50,403 nt of DNA from CAYZWU01 sp964482235 (GCA_964482235.1 CAYZWU010000039.1:1-50403), one strand, 5' to 3'; counted from the stretch's first letter, positions 1 through 9,185 are shown. Numbers and translations are program-made. The notes: generated from the sequence alone by a model not told the origin.

Positions 1-1081
1 CGGGCTTGTTGAAGGTGATCAGGAAGCTCGTTTCCGGAGTGATGCAGAGATCGTGGGGATTGCTCACACCGGGCCAGAGATCATGCTTGATACCCGTCGG
101 ATCTCCGATGTCAGGGATGAAATCCGTTGCCGTGATGTCGGTGACAGCCAGGGTCAGCATCGTGTCGTCGTCGTCCACGGCCACACCCGACCGGCGAATC
201 ACATGCTTCGACTGGATGGAAACAAAGGCGTTCTGGGTATCTCTCAGCGATGCGATCCTCAGGTAGATCTCCTTGCGCGTCCAGTCCTCCGGCGCGCCGC
301 CCGTTGCGGTGAAGGCCGTGCTTACCAGGGGCATCCCCGTGGATCCCGCGGCGGTCTGGGCAATGAAGGTGATGATATTCGCGCCGTCCTGGGCACCGTC
401 GGGCCAGTTGGCCGACGAAGTGTAGGTGTTGTTGCCCAGCGCATCGACGCCGTTGACCAGAACGGTGCAGGGCACGTGGGTCCCCGTCTCGTCGGTGATG
501 GTGATGTTCCCCACCAGATAGTCGTCCGCAGGAAGGGCCGAGGCGCTGTAGACCGAGCCGGGCGCCACGTTGAAGGGTAGCATCACCTGGATGAACTGCG
601 TGTCGTCCGTTCCCCCGACGCCGGCCGACGAAGGCATGGTATCCGGCATGTCGGTGAGAGCCGGATTGTTGGCATCGTCGGTCCAGATCTGGGGATGGTT
701 TGCCGGATCGTAGATCGTCCTGTCCGTCGCACCGTGAAGGACGCAGGCCGCCACCTGCTCGTTGAAGATGTTGTTCGCAGCGTTTCCGAAACTCTCGAAA
801 TCGTTGATCTGTGTTTCCGGAGTTCCATCGCCGTCAACATCGCAAAGGCCCGCTGTGGTGTCCCCCTTGGGGTAGAACTTCAGCGTGGCGCCGTTGTACA
901 TGTTGCCCATCACGTAGATCGGGGGAACCTCGGTGTAAAGGTCGATGTTCCGGTTGTTGAAGCCGCTGACAACGTTGTCGTTGTCGTTGCCGCTCGTACC
1001 TCCTCCGCAGCTCAGCGTCGTGAGGACCAGCAGCGCCGGAAGCAATCCGGAAATCGAGCTCTTTAATACCTTGCCACTCAT
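1..1081 (-). CDS. Putative lipoprotein, 3' end beyond the window
   Basis: Reading leftwards from ATG 1081, the frame stays open for 360 codons to the window edge, so the C-terminus is missing. GGAGG lies about 6 bases before the ATG. The N-terminus is a short basic and hydrophobic signal (MSGKVLKSSISGLLPALLVL) followed by TTLSCGGG, which resembles a lipobox, although Thr at -3 is not the usual residue. A glycine/asparagine-rich spacer (GGGTSGNDNDN) follows, typical of lipoprotein linkers. The rest is rich in Asp, Asn, Thr and Val with regular beta-type spacing, such as GTHVPCTVLVNGVDALGNN, suggesting extracellular beta-sandwich domains. I do not recognise the family. It is divergent from ruvB. 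The reading frame and signal are seen in the sequence; surface location is inference. Confidence 0.75.
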   Translation of the reverse strand, partial: MSGKVLKSSISGLLPALLVLTTLSCGGGTSGNDNDNVVSGFNNRNIDLYTEVPPIYVMGNMYNGATLKFYPKGDTTAGLCDVDGDGTPETQINDFESFGNAANNIFNEQVAACVLHGATDRTIYDPANHPQIWTDDANNPALTDMPDTMPSSAGVGGTDDTQFIQVMLPFNVAPGSVYSASALPADDYLVGNITITDETGTHVPCTVLVNGVDALGNNTYTSSANWPDGAQDGANIITFIAQTAAGSTGMPLVSTAFTATGGAPEDWTRKEIYLRIASLRDTQNAFVSIQSKHVIRRSGVAVDDDDTMLTLAVTDITATDFIPDIGDPTGIKHDLWPGVSNPHDLCITPETSFLITFNKP

Positions 1082-1418
1082 CAAAACCTCCGCATAAACC
1101 CTAGGAAGCGGGTGTTCGGAAAACAAGTTCCATCGTCCTCTTCGGGAGGATATGCCAGCGCAAAGATCATGCCAGCTTAAATCTCTGAATACGGCAGAGT
1201 TTTCACTCCATAGTCTCTGCTATTAAAGGAAATAGAGATGCTCAAATGCAAGTCACTTTCTTTTCTCAGTGCGAAAATACACACTTTCTGTTCAATCCCG
1301 CACAGGAGACCAGCTGAATAAGAAGCTGCGGCGCTCTTTTTTCACTATTCTACAGGCTAAGACGCAAGGTTCGCTTTAATTTTCCAGCACGGCTATCTAT
1401 ACTACTAATATTCTGCAA
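1082..1418. other. Intergenic region between divergent lipoprotein gene and ruvB
   Basis: This stretch of about 340 bases is distinctly more AT-rich than its flanks. It must hold the promoters for the lipoprotein gene (minus) and ruvB (plus). On the plus strand TATACT at 1398-1403 is a fair -10 box, but no convincing -35 lies 17 bases upstream. A start near 1410 would suit translation from ATG 1458 better than from GTG 1419. A small stem (TCCTC-TTCGG-GAGGA, about 1137-1151) lies in the leader of the minus-strand gene. I see no gene or RNA in it. Confidence 0.4.
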
Positions 1419-1457
1419 GTGTCACAGGATCATGCGGTCGACCGACCTGGAATCAAG

Positions 1458-2501
1458 ATGGCGGGAAACAAAGGCAACAAGCTCATATTCAAGGATTTGT
1501 CGCGCAAGCACCCGCTCGACCTCGACCTGCGGCCGCGGTCCCTCGATGATTTCATCGGTCAGATAAGGGTCAGGACCAACCTGAATGTCCTTCTCAAGGC
1601 GGCAAAGGAGAGAGAGGAGCCCCTCGATCATATTCTTCTCCTCGGCATGCCCGGTCTCGGCAAAACGACACTGAGCCATATCGTTGCCAACGAATTCGAC
1701 GTGGAAATGCGCGCCACATCCGGCCCGGCGCTCGAGCGCGCCGGCGACCTGGTGGGGATTCTCAGCAACCTGAATCGCGGCGACATCCTGTTCATCGACG
1801 AAATTCATCGGCTCTCCAGGAGCGTGGAGGAGTACCTCTACGCCGCCATGGAGGACTTCGGCGTGGATCTGGTGATCGACAAGGGCTCGGCGGCCCGATC
1901 GGTCCGGATCACCCTGAAACGCTTCACCCTCATCGGAGCCACGACTCGGGAAGGGCTTCTCACGGCGCCCTTCCGATCCCGTTTCGGTGTCATCGAGAAG
2001 CTCGACGTCTATCCAGTGGAAGATCTCAGCCGCATTCTGACGCGGTCGGCCGGCATCCTCGACATGGAGGTGACGGACGAGGCAAAGGAGCTGATCGCCT
2101 CCTGCTCCCGCGGCGTGCCGCGAATAACCAACCGCCTCCTGCGCCGGATCAGGGATCTCGCCCAGGTCAGCGGCCTCGACACCGTCGAACTAGACACGGT
2201 GACGAAGGGGCTCACCATGATGGGGATCGACGAGGCGGGACTGGTGGGCACGGACAGGCAGATCCTGGCCGCGGTCCATCGAGCCGGCGGGGAGCCCGTT
2301 GGGCTGAAAACGATCGCCGTCAGCGTTGGCGAGGATGAGGGCACGATCGCCGAGGTCTACGAACCTTTTCTCATCCGGAAGGGCTTTCTGCTCAAAACAG
2401 CGAGGGGGCGGAAGATCACGCCCTCGGGGCTGAAGCATCTTGCCGACAGCGCGGGCTTTTCCGACGGCGGCCTGAACGACCAGACAGAACTCTTTCTTTG
2501 A
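1458..2501 (+). CDS. ruvB: Holliday junction branch-migration ATPase RuvB
   Basis: RuvB is the hexameric AAA+ motor that, with RuvA, drives branch migration of Holliday junctions in the cytoplasm. The product from ATG 1458 is 347 residues, the usual family length. Visible motifs are RPRSLDDFIGQ near residue 26, Walker A GMPGLGKTT (63-71), Walker B LFIDEIH (111-117), sensor 1 GATTR (160-164) and the arginine-finger segment PFRSRFG (171-177). The C-terminal winged helix ends the protein. The frame also opens at GTG 1419, but that has no ribosome site, while ATG 1458 has GGA six bases upstream. It leads a run with a SpoIID protein and tgt, a cluster order known in several phyla; queA, often present there, is absent, as are ruvA and ruvC. 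Confidence 0.95.
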   Translation: MAGNKGNKLIFKDLSRKHPLDLDLRPRSLDDFIGQIRVRTNLNVLLKAAKEREEPLDHILLLGMPGLGKTTLSHIVANEFDVEMRATSGPALERAGDLVGILSNLNRGDILFIDEIHRLSRSVEEYLYAAMEDFGVDLVIDKGSAARSVRITLKRFTLIGATTREGLLTAPFRSRFGVIEKLDVYPVEDLSRILTRSAGILDMEVTDEAKELIASCSRGVPRITNRLLRRIRDLAQVSGLDTVELDTVTKGLTMMGIDEAGLVGTDRQILAAVHRAGGEPVGLKTIAVSVGEDEGTIAEVYEPFLIRKGFLLKTARGRKITPSGLKHLADSAGFSDGGLNDQTELFL

Positions 2502-2519
2502 CCTGGAAAGCAAAAAGGC

Positions 2520-3809
2520 ATGAAGGCGTCCGAGACAGATGCCGGCCGGCAGCCCGACAGCGGAAGCAAATCCGTGAAAGAACGGCTTGCCATCGCTTCG
2601 CTCTTCTTCTTCATCCCTTTCCTCCTGCACGGGACGATATCGTGGTTCGCAGCGGAGCCGCCTCCCCCCCTCGACTCCGGCTTTCCCGTCAAGATCCGCC
2701 TCTCTTCGGGCTCGCCGGGCGAATGGCCGAGCTTTACCGTCGACAGCCCATACAGGGTCTATCGCGGAAATGCTTTCCACGGCTACAACGATCCGGGCTT
2801 CATCGCCTACGGCTACCGCCTCGGAAGCGGCAAGGCGCGCGTTCTCCGGGACGGGAGGATCACGATCAACAAGTCGCCCCTCGGCAGGGGAACGATCACC
2901 ATCGTTCCGCGGGACAGGGGCGCCATCAAGATCAACGGAACTCGGTACTCCGGCGCGCTCCTCATCGAGGTTCAGGGTCAGAACGACGTGGTTCTCTACA
3001 ACCTCGTCGACGTGGAGGAATACCTGGCCGGCGTGCTCTTCAAGGAGATGCCGGGATCCTTCCACCGCGAGGCCTTGAAGGCCCAGACCGTGGCGGCCCG
3101 GACCTACGCCCTGTTCATGATGGAAAAAGGCAGCGGAGTCCTGATGGCCGATACGCGCTCCCAGGTCTACGGCGGCGAGACGGCGGCCAGCAACCGGAGC
3201 CGGCAGATCGTTGCTGAAACGGCAGGGGAGGTTCTCACCTACGAGGGCGAGATCATCCAGGCCTTCTTCTCTTCCACCTGCGGCGGCATGACGATCCGTG
3301 CCGACGACGTGTACCCGAACCCATCGGCTCTTCCCGTCAATCACAACACACCCTGCGGCTATTGCGGCGAATCGCCTTTCAGGAGCTGGGCGATCACCGT
3401 TCCGGCAAGCGAGATCATCGACAAGTTCGGACTGGGAGGGAGATGCCGCAATCCCGAGGTGGGTATCACGAAAACCGATGCGGCCCGCAGGGCGCTGGAG
3501 ATCAGCCTGCAGGACGACCGGGGGCACGTGCTGCGCAAGGTGCCGGCCGACCGTTTCCGGAGCCTGATCAACAAGGGGCGGCCCCTCTCCCGGAAAATGC
3601 TCTCCACGCGAATCGACGAGATCGTCCCGGGTCGAGAGATCCGGATCAGGGGCAGCGGTTTCGGCCACGGCATCGGCCTCTGCCAGTACGGTTCCAACGG
3701 AATGGCGAAGCGAGGCTACGACTACCGCCAGATCCTCGCCTTCTACTACAGGGCTGCGGAGATCCGCACCCTTGCCGCACCTCGACGCGACATGACAACG
3801 GTGCAATGA
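2520..3809 (+). CDS. SpoIID/LytB-domain peptidoglycan-remodelling protein
   Basis: SpoIID-domain proteins cleave denuded peptidoglycan glycan strands as lytic transglycosylases, or stimulate amidases. This 429-residue protein has an N-terminal membrane segment at about 22-45, so it is probably anchored with the domain in the periplasm. Family motifs are present: KEMP at 175-178 (the Glu matches the catalytic Glu of Bacillus SpoIID), ALKAQTVAARTYA (185-197), SSTCGGMT (251-258), CGYC (279-282) and GSGFGHGIGLCQYG (378-391). It begins 18 bases after ruvB and ends 4 bases before tgt, so the three are likely one transcript. In non-sporulating diderms such proteins serve division or cell-wall turnover; nothing here suggests sporulation. 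The domain call is firm, the exact activity is inferred. Confidence 0.9.
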   Translation: MKASETDAGRQPDSGSKSVKERLAIASLFFFIPFLLHGTISWFAAEPPPPLDSGFPVKIRLSSGSPGEWPSFTVDSPYRVYRGNAFHGYNDPGFIAYGYRLGSGKARVLRDGRITINKSPLGRGTITIVPRDRGAIKINGTRYSGALLIEVQGQNDVVLYNLVDVEEYLAGVLFKEMPGSFHREALKAQTVAARTYALFMMEKGSGVLMADTRSQVYGGETAASNRSRQIVAETAGEVLTYEGEIIQAFFSSTCGGMTIRADDVYPNPSALPVNHNTPCGYCGESPFRSWAITVPASEIIDKFGLGGRCRNPEVGITKTDAARRALEISLQDDRGHVLRKVPADRFRSLINKGRPLSRKMLSTRIDEIVPGREIRIRGSGFGHGIGLCQYGSNGMAKRGYDYRQILAFYYRAAEIRTLAAPRRDMTTVQ

Positions 3810-3813
3810 ATCC

Positions 3814-4935
3814 ATGGCGCTTTCCTTTTCCATCGAGAAGTCAGCTTCCGGATGCCGGGCTCGAACGGGCAACATCGTTGTCCGGGGCCGATCCTTCGCC
3901 ACGCCGGCCTTCATGCCCGTCGGCACGGCGGCAACGGTCAAGGGGGTGACGCCCCGCCTCTGCAAGGAGGCCGGTGTCGAGATCCTTCTATGCAACACCT
4001 ACCACCTTCACCTGAGGCCGGGATCGGACGTGGTTGCCGCGGCCGGGGGGCTTCACTCCTTCATGGGATGGCAGGGCGCCATCCTGACGGACAGCGGGGG
4101 CTTCCAGATCTACTCGCTGGGAGGCCTTGTCCGGATCGGCGACAACGGGATGCTGATCAAATCCCACATCGACGGCACTGTCCATCGCTTCGAACCCGAG
4201 ACGGTGATGGCGATCCAGCACGACCTGGGAGCCGACATCGTGATGGCCTTCGACCAGTGCGCCCCCTTCCCCTCGACGAGGGAGAAGCTGCTCGATGCCC
4301 TGAGAAGAACCACGGCCTGGGCGGCGCGGTGCAAAACCGCCTGGAATCGTCTCGGCTCGGACGCGGCTCTTTTCGGAATCGTCCAGGGCGGGATGGAGCC
4401 GGACCTGAGAACGAGAAGCTGCGAGGAGATCCGCTCCATCGGCTTTCCCGGCTACGCGGTGGGCGGGCTCAGCGTGGGCGAGGGCAAGGAGCTGATGCAC
4501 GATGTGCTGCAGCACACCGCTCCCCTCCTGCCTGATGACAAACCGCGCTACCTGATGGGTGTGGGGCCTCCCGACGATATCGTTCGCGCCGTTGCCGCCG
4601 GAGTGGACATGTTCGACTGCGTGATGCCGACGCGGAACGCGCGCAACGCAACGCTCTTCACCTCCCAAGGACTCCTTCGCCTCCGGAACGCGGCCCACAG
4701 GAACGACCACGGACCGCCCGATCCGGACTGCGGCTGCTACACCTGCAGCCGGTTCTCGAGGGCCTACCTGCGCCACCTCTTCATTGCAGGAGAGATGCTC
4801 GGTCCCGTGCTGGCCACGGTCCACAACATCACCTTCTACCAGGACCTGATGGCCCGGATTCGCAGCGCCATTCGAGAAAATCGGTTCATCGAACTGGAGA
4901 AGGAAACGGTCGAGCTGTTTCGCGGATCAAGGTGA
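3814..4935 (+). CDS. tgt: tRNA-guanine(34) transglycosylase (Tgt)
   Basis: Tgt exchanges guanine-34 for preQ1 in GUN-anticodon tRNAs, a step of queuosine synthesis. The 373-residue protein has all key elements: general-base Asp93 in DSGGFQ, the substrate segment FGIVQGG (187-193), the nucleophile Asp268 in MFDCVMPTR, and the zinc site C306-x-C308-x2-C311 with H337, the same 26-residue spacing to the His as in E. coli Tgt. It lies 4 bases behind the SpoIID gene with no strong ribosome site of its own, which suggests translational coupling. Its last 9 bases overlap the end of the convergent SH3 gene. queA, the next pathway gene often found beside it, is not in this cluster. Confidence 0.97.
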   Translation: MALSFSIEKSASGCRARTGNIVVRGRSFATPAFMPVGTAATVKGVTPRLCKEAGVEILLCNTYHLHLRPGSDVVAAAGGLHSFMGWQGAILTDSGGFQIYSLGGLVRIGDNGMLIKSHIDGTVHRFEPETVMAIQHDLGADIVMAFDQCAPFPSTREKLLDALRRTTAWAARCKTAWNRLGSDAALFGIVQGGMEPDLRTRSCEEIRSIGFPGYAVGGLSVGEGKELMHDVLQHTAPLLPDDKPRYLMGVGPPDDIVRAVAAGVDMFDCVMPTRNARNATLFTSQGLLRLRNAAHRNDHGPPDPDCGCYTCSRFSRAYLRHLFIAGEMLGPVLATVHNITFYQDLMARIRSAIRENRFIELEKETVELFRGSR

Positions 4936-6048
4936 GATCTCGAGCCTCTCCACCACCACGCTCGGTACCTTGCCGCGCGTGATCTTTCCCACGATGCCGC
5001 GAATGGCAACTCTCTTGCCGTGGAAATCGGCCAGCACGTAGCGGCCGTCAGGACAGGCGATCGTGTACTGGGGCTGGTCCGGCCTGAGGCCGCCCGTGAG
5101 GATTATCTCCTCACCCGAGGCATCGACGCGCCCGAGGACGGAGATGCGCATCCCCTCGACAGGCAGCTCGCCCGTCGGCAGGCGTGCTTCCTCCTCGGCT
5201 TTCCGCGTTTTCTTCTTCTCCTCCTCGAGCCGTTTCTTCGCCTCCCTGGCTTCCCTCTCGCGCTCGAGCACCTCCTGCTGCAGCTTTCTTTCCGACTGCA
5301 ACAGCGCGACCTCTCTCGTGCGCGCCAGGGCCAGCACCCGCGTGCCGTCGTCGGTCGTTGCGGCGGCGATCTCCTGGTACGCCCGCTTCACCTCGTCGAG
5401 ATCGCGTCCCTTGAATTTCGAGGGAGCATCCTTCTCGAGACCGGCAAGCCGCGTGCGAAGGATCTCCTCCTGCCTGGCTGTTTCGCGGCCGGCCTGGATC
5501 TCGGCGATGCGACCCTCCCAGGCGGCACGCGCCTTCTGCCGCTCCTCGTCGATCCGCTTCCGGAACAGGGGGGTATCCGGTACCGATTCCACCTCCTCGA
5601 TCAGGACGTAGGCATAGGCCTCTTCCGGTGCCGAGATCTGGAACCACTCGCCTTCCCGGTCCCAGACCGGAAGCTGCCGGCCGCGGTTGACCTTGAAGAT
5701 CGGGAAATCCCCCTTCATCGAGGGGATCGACCGGAGATTCACGTTGTCTCCGATCACGATGCCCATCCGGTTTTCATCCACCTGAAGGTACTTCGAGTGG
5801 ATGTAGCAGCGAAAACCCGAGGGGACGAGGACACGGTAGTAGTACCCCTTCGTACCGATCACCTCGAGGAGCTCGCCGGGGGGAGAGTGGTGCAGCACTT
5901 TGTAGTTCACGCCGGCTCCGCTTATGAGCGCCTGCTCCGTCTTGACGCGCACGATCGACGGAAGGCCGTCGTCTCCCCTGGCTGAACCGGGTGCCAGAAG
6001 GCACAGGAAAGTAAAAACAATCACCAATCCCTTGGCGGCACCTTTCAT
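4927..6048 (-). CDS. Secreted SH3-domain protein with coiled coil
   Basis: A 373-residue protein with a cleavable signal peptide (LVIVFTFLCLLAPGSARG, cleavage near residue 25). Two bacterial SH3-like segments follow at about 30-90 (with YYYRVLVPSGFRCYIHSKYL) and 95-155 (GDNVNLRSIPS, WDREGEWFQI). Residues about 165-295 form a long charged coiled coil rich in Glu, Lys and Arg. The C-terminal 75 residues (GRVDASGEEIILTGG and beyond) look like a small beta barrel, possibly OB-like. SH3b domains usually bind peptidoglycan, so a periplasmic structural or scaffolding role is likely. It starts 16 bases after larC with GAGGG before the ATG, so it is in the larC operon. It is convergent with tgt and overlaps it by 9 bases. 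The function is unknown. Confidence 0.8.
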   Translation of the reverse strand: MKGAAKGLVIVFTFLCLLAPGSARGDDGLPSIVRVKTEQALISGAGVNYKVLHHSPPGELLEVIGTKGYYYRVLVPSGFRCYIHSKYLQVDENRMGIVIGDNVNLRSIPSMKGDFPIFKVNRGRQLPVWDREGEWFQISAPEEAYAYVLIEEVESVPDTPLFRKRIDEERQKARAAWEGRIAEIQAGRETARQEEILRTRLAGLEKDAPSKFKGRDLDEVKRAYQEIAAATTDDGTRVLALARTREVALLQSERKLQQEVLEREREAREAKKRLEEEKKKTRKAEEEARLPTGELPVEGMRISVLGRVDASGEEIILTGGLRPDQPQYTIACPDGRYVLADFHGKRVAIRGIVGKITRGKVPSVVVERLEISP

Positions 6049-6064
6049 CGTTCTCGTCCCTCAA

Positions 6065-7243
6065 TCATGATCCCTCTTGATCGATATCCCTCTGGACCCG
6101 CGCCCTCGCCTCGCGCAGCGGGATGCCCTTGTCGCGGGCGATGCGGGCCAGGTCGTCGTACTCCACCGTGTATCTTTCCGGAGTCCCGGGAAAAGCGAAA
6201 CGCTTCACCCGCACCGTGCCGAGCGATGTGGACACGTTTTCCATGCTCCTCGAAGCGACATGACGGCCGCATCGCGTGACGCGCACGCCGAGCGTACCGC
6301 TCTCGGCCACGACGATCCCGCGCACCCTGTCGAGCTGCGGCCTGGCAGCGAGGACAGAGATCTTGATTCCCGGCCGGGACTTCTTCATCTGGATCGCCGT
6401 GTGGAAGACGTCGAGCGCCCCGGCCTCGAAGCAGCGCTCCATCAGATAGCCGGCATCCTGGCCGATCACGTCGTCGAGGTTCGTTTCGAGGAGAAAGACC
6501 TCCTCTGCCTCGCCCGGTCCCGCCATCCTGCCGATCAGGACGCGCAGCGTGTTTGGAATCTCGCCCTTCGGTCGCTCCCTCGAGCCGAAGCCGTAGCCCG
6601 AGGACTCGATGACCAGCGAGGGCTCCGCCCCCACCTCGCGCGCCAGGGTCGTCACGATGGCCGCTCCCGTGGGAGTCGTGAGCTCGCCTTCGAGGGACGT
6701 GATTCGCGCCGGGAAGCCCCGGGTCAAGCGCACGACGGCCGGTACGGGAACGGGCAGGACTCCGTGGGCACATGTCACCGTCCCGGTCCCGAAACGGAAC
6801 TCCGAGGCGAAAACAACATCGATGCCGAGGAGCTTGAGGCCGCAAACCGTCCCGACGATATCGACCACCGCGTCGAGGGCCCCCACCTCGTGGAAGTGGA
6901 TCTTGTCCACCGTCACGCCGTGTACCGCCGCTTCCGCCTCGGCAAGGCGGCGAAAGACGGCAATCGCATCCTCCTGAATCGTTCGATCCAGGGAGGACGA
7001 GGTGATGATCGTCTCGATGTCAGCCAGATTCCTGTGGACGGAACAGTCGCCCACCTTGACGTGTGCACGGACACCGGACAGCCCGTGGTGCGTTGTCTTC
7101 TCGAAGAAGATGTCGTAGCCGTCGAGGCCCAGACGGTCCAGCTCTCTTTTCAGATCCTCGGGGGAGAGGCCCGCATCAACGAGGGCGCCAAGCAGCATGT
7201 CGCCGGAGATGCCGGAAAAACAATCGATAAAGAGCACCTTCAT
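6065..7243 (-). CDS. larC: Nickel-insertion protein LarC (DUF111 family)
   Basis: LarC inserts nickel into the pincer cofactor (NPN) of lactate racemase and related LarA-type enzymes, using CTP. This 392-residue protein begins LFIDCFSGISGDMLLGALVDAG, the family hallmark, and carries HFHEVGALDAVVDI (about 117-130) and a TPTGAAI motif. It is one uninterrupted frame, unlike the ribosomally frameshifted larC1/larC2 of Lactobacillus plantarum. GAGG lies about 7 bases before the ATG. No larA, larB or larE is in the window, so its client enzyme is elsewhere or different. The SH3 gene follows 16 bases downstream. The family call is firm; use for lactate racemase specifically is not shown. Confidence 0.92.
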   Translation of the reverse strand: MKVLFIDCFSGISGDMLLGALVDAGLSPEDLKRELDRLGLDGYDIFFEKTTHHGLSGVRAHVKVGDCSVHRNLADIETIITSSSLDRTIQEDAIAVFRRLAEAEAAVHGVTVDKIHFHEVGALDAVVDIVGTVCGLKLLGIDVVFASEFRFGTGTVTCAHGVLPVPVPAVVRLTRGFPARITSLEGELTTPTGAAIVTTLAREVGAEPSLVIESSGYGFGSRERPKGEIPNTLRVLIGRMAGPGEAEEVFLLETNLDDVIGQDAGYLMERCFEAGALDVFHTAIQMKKSRPGIKISVLAARPQLDRVRGIVVAESGTLGVRVTRCGRHVASRSMENVSTSLGTVRVKRFAFPGTPERYTVEYDDLARIARDKGIPLREARARVQRDIDQEGS

Positions 7244-7331
7244 CTGAGAACCTCGTCTGCCCGGGGAGGACGGTTTCCTTAAAAAACCGACTCACATTCA
7301 TTTAGGGGAATAGAAAAACATGAACTCCCGC

Positions 7332-7349
7332 TATAATTCCGGCTATAAT
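7332..7349 (+). promoter_or_regulatory. Two tandem perfect -10 boxes upstream of the HEAT-repeat gene
   Basis: TATAAT occurs at 7332-7337 and again at 7344-7349, in a short direct repeat (GCTATAAT, twice, 12 bases apart). Neither has a good -35 hexamer at 17 bases. A start from either would give a leader of roughly 120-140 bases before ATG 7479. The gap 7244-7478 also contains a small inverted repeat (CGGTTT, then AAACCG, near 7270) close to the larC start. Confidence 0.5.
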
Positions 7350-7478
7350 GTTGCGAAGGTCCGATCCGGCACGGTTGCGGTTGGAAACCTCGGTGAAGAT
7401 AGCGCAAAAAAAAGACGATACCGTTTTTAATCTGCTGTGTCACTTAAGATCGCCGGAAATTAATGGGAGGGGATCTGC

Positions 7479-9182
7479 ATGCTACTGCGTCCTTTTTTAA
7501 TCCTGCTGGCACTCTCTTTCCTTCTTCTCAGCTGGAATGAAATCCAGGCCCACGGCGGTCGGTTCAAGCCGCCCACTCCCGGCGTCACGCCCGGAGATCC
7601 GGGAGAGTCCTCCGGCACAGGCAGCTCCAAGATGAAAGGCTTTTCCTTTCCCGGCGGCGGCCCTCAGTTCGCGTTCAGCGAGAACCGATGGGAATTCTGG
7701 TGGGACTTCCACCACGAGCCCCTCCTCGACCTGAGAAAGGCCCTCTTTTCCAGGACTGCTGCAGCCGGTGTGATCGACTTTCCCTTCGAGACGATCTCGG
7801 TGGACGAGAAGAGGATCAACCTGGTCCGCCCCCTCACCGGCATGATCAGGGAGCGCCACTCGGGCGTCCGCTCTGCCGCCGTGGTGGCGCTGGCCAGGAC
7901 CCGCGACGAGAACATCATCCCCTACCTGGAGCATGCCTACGAGAAGGACGACAACCTGAACGTGCGGACCATGGCGATCCTCTCCCTCGGCATCAGCAAG
8001 AATCCGCGCGCCGTGAAGCTTCTGCATTCGGTGATGAAGAACGAGCGCGAGTCCGATGAGATCCGTTTCTTCGCCACCATCTCCCTCGGATTCATCGGCG
8101 GCGAGAACACGACGACGGTTTTCAAGAACTATCTCGATCCCCCCACATTCAACCGCCTCGATCGCAACATTCAAAGGGCCGTGGCCTTTGCCTCGGGACT
8201 CACGAACGATCCGACCCTGGCCCCGCTGGTCCAGAGGCTGCTGATCAACAAGGTCTCGGGAGACGACGTCACCGACTCGTTCCTGGTCCTCAGCCTGGGC
8301 CGTCTGGGCGACAGGAGCGCCAACGCGCTCCTGATCAACTTCCTGGAGAAGGGCCATTTCCAGATCCGCCGATCGTCGGCCATTGCCCTCGGCGTGGCTG
8401 CCACGCCGGCGGACAAGGACGTGATCACGGCGCTGGGACGGGCGGTGATGTCCGACGCCGACCTGATGGTCAAGAACTTCTGCTACATCGCGCTGGGACG
8501 GATCGGCGGCACCGAGGCGGAGAAGATCCTCCTCAAGCAGTTCAACTCCGTGACACAGACCAAGCTCCCCTTCGTGGCCATCGCCCTCGGCCTTCTCGGC
8601 AGTTCGGAGAACGGCGCCCTCCTTCTCCAGCGCTTCAAGTCCCTGAAGGACCTGAGCACCCGCGCCGCCCTGGCCGTGTCGCTCGGGCTTCTCCGGTACA
8701 CACCGGCGCTCGGCGATCTCAGAAAGGCGATGGACAGGGAGAGCGAGCCGGTCTTCAGGAGCTACTGCGCCCAGGCGCTGGGCATGCTGCGGGATGTGGA
8801 ATCGATCGACAGGTTGAGAGATGCCTGCACCGACAGCAACGACGTGGAGCTGATCCGTTCCGCGGCCATCGCCCTCGGGCTGATCGGCGATCACGGCGCG
8901 GTGAAGGTGCTGCACGACCTGATCCGGAAAGGGAAGAAGTCGGATGTCGTCAACTCGGCGGCGGCCTACGCCATGGGCATGATCGGCGACAAGAAGGCGA
9001 TCCAGCACCTCGTCTCCATCGTGGAGAATGAAAATCTCACCGCTGAGCTGCGTTCATACGGTGTGATCTCCCTCGGGCTTCTGGGCGACAACAGCCCCTT
9101 CCCGATCATCTCGGCGGTCACGAGGAACAGCAATTACACGATCATGGAGACGTATCTCTACGAGATCTTCAACGTGAATTGA
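7479..9182 (+). CDS. Secreted HEAT-repeat protein
   Basis: A 567-residue protein with a signal peptide (residues 1-25, ending NEIQAHGG). A Pro/Gly-rich linker (KPPTPGVTPGDPGESSGTG) follows, then from about residue 100 an almost continuous run of HEAT-type helical repeats. The repeat signature is ALGxIGD or SLGLLGD, such as ALGRIGG, ALGLLGS, ALGLIGD, AMGMIGD and SLGLLGD, spaced by about 32-40 residues. GGAGGGG lies about 7 bases before the ATG. HEAT solenoids bind protein partners, so it is probably a periplasmic or cell-surface scaffold. The HGG-plus-proline start recalls secreted HEAT proteins I associate with planctomycetes and relatives, but this is memory, not a search. It stands alone between divergent larC and a convergent SAM hydrolase. 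The partner is unknown. Confidence 0.85.
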   Translation: MLLRPFLILLALSFLLLSWNEIQAHGGRFKPPTPGVTPGDPGESSGTGSSKMKGFSFPGGGPQFAFSENRWEFWWDFHHEPLLDLRKALFSRTAAAGVIDFPFETISVDEKRINLVRPLTGMIRERHSGVRSAAVVALARTRDENIIPYLEHAYEKDDNLNVRTMAILSLGISKNPRAVKLLHSVMKNERESDEIRFFATISLGFIGGENTTTVFKNYLDPPTFNRLDRNIQRAVAFASGLTNDPTLAPLVQRLLINKVSGDDVTDSFLVLSLGRLGDRSANALLINFLEKGHFQIRRSSAIALGVAATPADKDVITALGRAVMSDADLMVKNFCYIALGRIGGTEAEKILLKQFNSVTQTKLPFVAIALGLLGSSENGALLLQRFKSLKDLSTRAALAVSLGLLRYTPALGDLRKAMDRESEPVFRSYCAQALGMLRDVESIDRLRDACTDSNDVELIRSAAIALGLIGDHGAVKVLHDLIRKGKKSDVVNSAAAYAMGMIGDKKAIQHLVSIVENENLTAELRSYGVISLGLLGDNSPFPIISAVTRNSNYTIMETYLYEIFNVN

Positions 9183-9185
9183 CTC

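Noticed and set aside
2190..3998. A 602-codon minus-strand open frame over ruvB and the SpoIID gene
   Set aside because: It is a GC-rich shadow of two well-supported plus-strand genes, with no ribosome site and a low-complexity, non-family sequence.
5004..5019. A second sigma-54-like site TGGCAACTCTCTTGCC
   Set aside because: It has imperfect hexamers and lies inside the SH3 gene with no plus-strand gene after it.
7350..7478. Possible riboswitch in the leader of the HEAT gene
   Set aside because: I could not fit any known riboswitch core to it; only the length of the leader suggests regulation.
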